Shown piece after piece: positions 60,065-64,000 of a stretch of DNA of 64,000 nucleotides; the stretch's first letter is position 1, and every line of letters starts with the position of its first letter. Under the pieces are notes generated by a model. It searched no databases and was not told the origin of the DNA. It worked only from the letters and a program-made list of their open reading frames with translations. Source of the stretch: Volvox africanus (lineage: Eukaryota; Chlorophyta; Chlorophyceae; Chlamydomonadales; Volvocaceae); assembly GCA_030268105.1 (NCBI GenBank), contig BSDZ01000015.1, forward strand, positions 620,001 through 684,000. The letters run 5' to 3'. The translations under genes were made by a program, and so were the position numbers.

Positions 60065-62891
60065 GTACTAACTGCCTTCTTAGGCGTCGGCGTCTTCATT
60101 TTCATGGTAAAGTCATAGCCGTTCAGCGTTTGCTCCCTGAACTTGCCCCTGTGCCGGTTGCTGCTTCTGCACGGTTACATAACTCAAAACTCTCAAATTC
60201 TCATAAATTGAAGCATGAGCGTACGCAAGGGTGCCGAAAGACAAGGCCAAATAGCTCACCCTGCGCCTTCCTGCTCGAGGTCCTCTATCATCGGCCGTCC
60301 CGGCGACCTATACGTAAGATTCCAGTGCCGACTGCTTGTGTAGAAATTCATCAGCCATCTGGCTAAGCTGCACGGATTCAGGCAACCAAAAGAGAACTAA
60401 GCGGGGACACTTCGGATGATCCGGTAAAATGACAAATCAGCGAAAATTCTAAAATCATTAAGATTCAAGGTTGAAGCGCTAGATGATTGCATCACAAGCT
60501 GGCTGTTGCCCCGTGCTTTGCATGATATTAAGGTTCACGCCCAGAATGTAGCTTGTTTAGTCCGATCAGTAGAACAGTTTACAGATCTATACAGAATCTT
60601 AGCAACAGATGCCGTGGTATGCGTCAAATGATATCGCGTTGCGGCAGTTGCATTTGTTGATGGAATGACCGAAGACTTGCCTGTGTGTTAACAATATCCA
60701 CCTGTCCCTACGTGTAAAGTGTGCAAACTTATTCCTACAATTCCAAATTCAATTTTGGGAAGAACGGGGCAAAACCGAACAGGAGGCCCGAGCCAACCGA
60801 CTCTGGTCTTTGATTAATGTGTGTTGCTCCTTCTTGTCAGCAAATGAATTCAACAAACTTGTAGTGCTCGCTGTGCCTATTCTTCCGTAGCCATTACCTG
60901 TCAAGAAAAATATCTACTTGGAAGACCTGAAAGGCTCTCATAGTTACGAAAATTGCGCTGCACAGATGGCCCTTAATTTAACTCCCGATATCCCCAACGG
61001 AACACGGAAGTCCTCAGCGTCATACTCATATCCTCGGATGAGCTTACAGCGATAGTGCTCGTTGATTTACTCAACAGCAAGACCCCAGCGGAACACCCTT
61101 TGACCCGAGCATCGCAGACAATCGAGCGATGGACCGCTTTTGACCGAAAGCAAGTGACAATAACAGAAGCAATAGATGTGAAATGATGTCGCAAAGCTCT
61201 TAGCCGGGAGTTCCGTGGAGGGTAAAATGCTTCTGGAACCCCAGGCGCAGCCCGCCGTTGACGTGTGTTTTTGTGTCCTGACATGAAATCATATCCCACG
61301 CCGCGATTATATCACTCAACCATGGATTGCCATGTGGCACTCTTTAAGGTGCGCTCTCCATATGTTACCAAGCCAAAAACTTTCGCTTCAACCCGCAATG
61401 CGACTTCTCCGTGCAAGCTGCCTGCCAGGATAATCCGTTTCGTCGCACGCACGACGCTGCACTGCATCCCTCTTGGAGCCGTGTCATAAAACACGAACAC
61501 ACGTCATCGCGAGCCCCTCTCCTGACACCGTTCACGAAAGGAATCCCTTGCTAAAAGCTCACAAGAAAAGGAATACTACAATTCACGCATGTACCACGTT
61601 ATGGCCGAGTTGTCGGCCCAGCATGCATGGCCCTGCTCCGTTCACATACCTCCGCACCTAATAGCTGAATAAATCCCTCCATTGATCCGGCGGAGGGTAA
61701 CCAAACAGTGCCATACCTTAACGAAGGCCGGTGCTTTTCCTGGCCCTGGCTACCATGAGACTGACCATGGTGGGGCGCCAAAGACGGCTTAACATGGTAA
61801 CATAGCCATTCATCCTCCCAAGCACGGTGCTTCAGGCTGAACTCGTGGCTCTAGCCATCATAAATCATACACCACCGGATCGATCCAGAATTGATGTACT
61901 CCCCAAACCAGGACTGATGAAAGCATAGATAGTCTGGTCCCTCCTGCACTTGCTCGTACAAAGCCCGCACTGAGAGCTGCTGCCGCCCACTTGCTCAACA
62001 AGCCGCCTCACACTATAGACCCTGCCAGGACAACGGCTCAACAAAAGCCACGACACCGGGCCCCAGAAAACGCAGAAACGTGAGCATCGAGATGCAAAAT
62101 TGCAGGGCCAAATTTCCTCCGGGCAAGCCCCAAAGTGCGCCACGGGTGCCCAAGCGCGTTTTGTACGAGCCCCTCTCAACGCGAAGGAGTAGCTTACTAA
62201 TGACCAAATAAATACATTCGGCACATTGGCCACACAATATGTTAACATATCATCCCTACTCAACGTGCTAAGCGAGGCTTTCTTCCCGTCACAAAAACGC
62301 CAGGTAACACCAGATCTCTATGGGCAGCGTACATTTATTCCTGAGGCTAACGGCACTTGCGGCAGTTCACCGTTCACTCCCGGAAACCCTTCCCTCCTCT
62401 CCGCTTTATCCTCGTGATATGATATGACACGCACCGCAACATCTCACTGCGTACGCTTACATGGACCGCTTCACTTCAAACACAGACGCATCCGCACGCA
62501 GCACAAGTATATTGTCCACCTTGGCATGGCGGAAACTTTCTTATTTCAATACTTCAATACTCGGCAATTTCCTAGGACGTAGCCGAAGGGCACACGCTCC
62601 GGCCTCGTACTCCATCTCACCTCGAAATCAAAACTGCAAAGCTAAGGGCCACCACACCGGCGCCAGTCACACCACGGTATGCGGTGATTAGAGTGGCGAG
62701 CCAACCGACGCCAAACTCCGGTTCCCCGAATGCGCTGTTTCTGTTTTCACCTCGCGAGCTATCGTGACACCCAGCTTTGGCCCACCGGCAGTTGAGCTGT
62801 GGGCCCGAATGCGCGTGTGTTCACCACCCACCGTCGCCTGTTTCCTCTCCTACGATCAATCCGTGAAGTGCAAGAGAGAGTGTGCGCGGAA

Positions 62892-62953
62892 TGCTGTACC
62901 ACACTGGACAACATTACAGTATATTGTGAGCTTTTGTGCAGTGTGGTACAGCA
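62892..62953. repeat. Inverted repeat, 15-bp perfect arms, 32-base loop
   Basis: TGCTGTACCACACTG (62892-62906) is the exact reverse complement of CAGTGTGGTACAGCA (62939-62953). It could form a cruciform or RNA hairpin, or mark a miniature element. No gene is attached. Confidence 0.8.
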
Positions 62954-63030
62954 GCACTCCAATGGTAAATGCTGTAGAGTGGCATAGCAAGCACGAATTC
63001 AGCGTACGAGACAGCGTCGTACCCAACCTG

Positions 63031-63056
63031 ATCTCTCTCTCTCTAGAGAGAGAGAC
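63031..63056. repeat. CT/AG palindrome
   Basis: CTCTCTCTCTCTAG followed by AGAGAGAG forms a nearly perfect palindrome. It lies about 110 bp beyond the stop codon of the right-edge gene, on that gene's 3' side. Confidence 0.75.
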
Positions 63057-63167
63057 ACCGGTACATCCGTAGTCCTCTTCCGACAAAATACAAGCCACGT
63101 CCCAACTGTCTGTGGTCTCAGAATAACAACCTAGTTAGCGTCCGACTTCAACTCCTGGCCGCGATCT

Positions 63168-63927
63168 TCACCAGATGCCGCGGTTCGCACCTCCAGGTAG
63201 AAATCCACCACCGCCATCATTGGACAACATCCCTGGAGCCCGCCGAGTGACCATCGGTGACATGGTAAGGGATTGGGTACATGTCCGGACGCCCAAGCCT
63301 TCCGACGGAGTATCCACGCCACCGCTGACACTCAGCCCGCCGCCGCCAACACCACCACCGCCAGCCCCATACAGCTGGCGGCGGGCGCCCCCAAATGACC
63401 CCTGTTCTGACGTCGGTGCCGTCGGCGAGCTGAGCAGCCCGCCGCCAGCCCCGCCACCGTTATACGACAGGCGGGGTCCATTGTTGAGCGCGATGGCGCG
63501 CAGCAGCCGGGGCAACGGGCTGGCTACGCTGGGTTCCTGCCCAGCGGCGGCTGCGGGCCCTGTCCCGCCGGGCCCGTGTTGAGGACTGACCGGAGACGCC
63601 CACATGGCCATTTGTTCGCAACTCTGAGTAGCCTGCGGAGAGCGCGCGGGGCCACCTTCATTTCCACCATTGCCCCCCAATAAACCTCCCACTCGCAAGA
63701 GACCCCCCATGATCTTGTTCACGTTGACGCGCTTGCCCAGTCCCAGCAGCCCAGTCTTTTCGCTGGTGGCCTGGACAAGCGCTGGCGGCGCGTACTTGGC
63801 GCTAAAGCGCCATCGGGGCTCCGTCCGCCTGGCTGTTTCCCCCTTATCAGGCTTGCGGTTGTAGGATATTTGGGCCGCCTCCCAGGCCTTGGCAGCCTCG
63901 CGCACGGTTTCCCGGTAAGCCTCAAAC
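63168..63927 (-). CDS. Last exon of an unrecognised gene (5' part outside window)
   Basis: The exon starts at 63927 after the acceptor TTACAG and runs 252 codons to a stop at 63168-63170; the upstream part lies beyond the right edge. Residues 1-30 look helical and charged (EAYRETVREAAKAWEAAQ), followed by EPRWRFSAKYAPPALVQA and a basic stretch GLGKRVNVNKIM. The rest is a Gly/Pro/Ser-rich low-complexity tail with poly-Gly blocks (YGAGGGGVGGGGLSVSGGV), ending FLPGGANRGIW. I recognise no family. The conserved-looking first 70 residues are the part to use for identification. The complementary plus-strand frame is Pro-rich and is most likely a shadow. Confidence 0.6.
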
Positions 63928-64000
63928 CTGTAAGAATCGGAGCGGAGCGGCGGAGGGCCAGCCGGGGTGCGAGAGGGGTAAGTGCGAAGTATGAGGTGCG

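Larger units (their letters stand above)
60065..63167. other. Intergenic region, no gene recognised
   Basis: 3.1 kb of mixed sequence with only short frames lacking family resemblance or consistent splice sites. It contains a 15-bp hairpin near 62892-62953 and a CT/AG palindrome near 63031-63056 (listed separately). Confidence 0.5.

Noticed and set aside
63175..63582. Plus-strand Pro-rich frame
   Set aside because: It mirrors the Gly-rich minus-strand exon, which has a proper acceptor and a longer open frame.

Overview
The window is nuclear DNA from a volvocine-type green alga (Chlamydomonas/Gonium/Volvox relatives). The evidence is dense GT-AG introns in every gene, small exons, many microsatellites, candidate TGTAA polyadenylation signals, an interstitial TTTTAGGG telomere-type repeat, and gene content (cilium/basal-body protein, SAC1/SLT-type sulfate transporters, organellar mTERF) typical of such algae. 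Exon structures below were built by hand by matching splice sites, intron phase and protein-family similarity. No rRNA, CRISPR array or complete transposon was recognised.

Layout. 1-15502 (minus): a large incomplete gene for a secreted or membrane receptor-like protein with three tandem bacterial-PstS-like phosphate-binding domains and a transmembrane helix at the window edge. 15862-17294 (plus): a five-helix YdcZ/DUF606-type membrane protein, divergent from the receptor with 359 bp between start codons. 17295-19515: no gene seen. 19516-24350 (minus): a BBOF1-like coiled-coil basal-body/axoneme protein. 24805-31159 (minus): one gene fusing a YbaK-type aminoacyl-tRNA deacylase domain, an OB fold and a Mut-7/EXD3-type DEDDy 3'-5' exonuclease. 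31877-33525 (plus): a short organelle-targeted mTERF protein, head-to-head with the fusion gene. 35094-43181 and 44107-50711 (both minus): a tandem pair of SLC13/SAC1-like Na+/sulfate transporters with long, nearly identical blocks that run through introns. 50712-54466: mostly non-coding, with tandem repeats and a CT-rich tract. 54467-56029 (plus): an unrecognised coiled-coil protein. 57055-60064 (minus): a MATE transporter. 60065-63167: no gene seen. 63168-63927 (minus): the last exon of an unrecognised gene that continues off the right edge.

How they fit together. The genes are ordinary neighbours on a eukaryotic chromosome, not an operon. Nutrient sensing and uptake recur (PstS-like receptor, two sulfate transporters, two other membrane transporters), but I would not infer a cluster from that. 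The most original items are the three-domain PstS-like receptor with graded loss of ligand residues, the YbaK-OB-exonuclease fusion, and the patchwork gene conversion between the two sulfate transporters.
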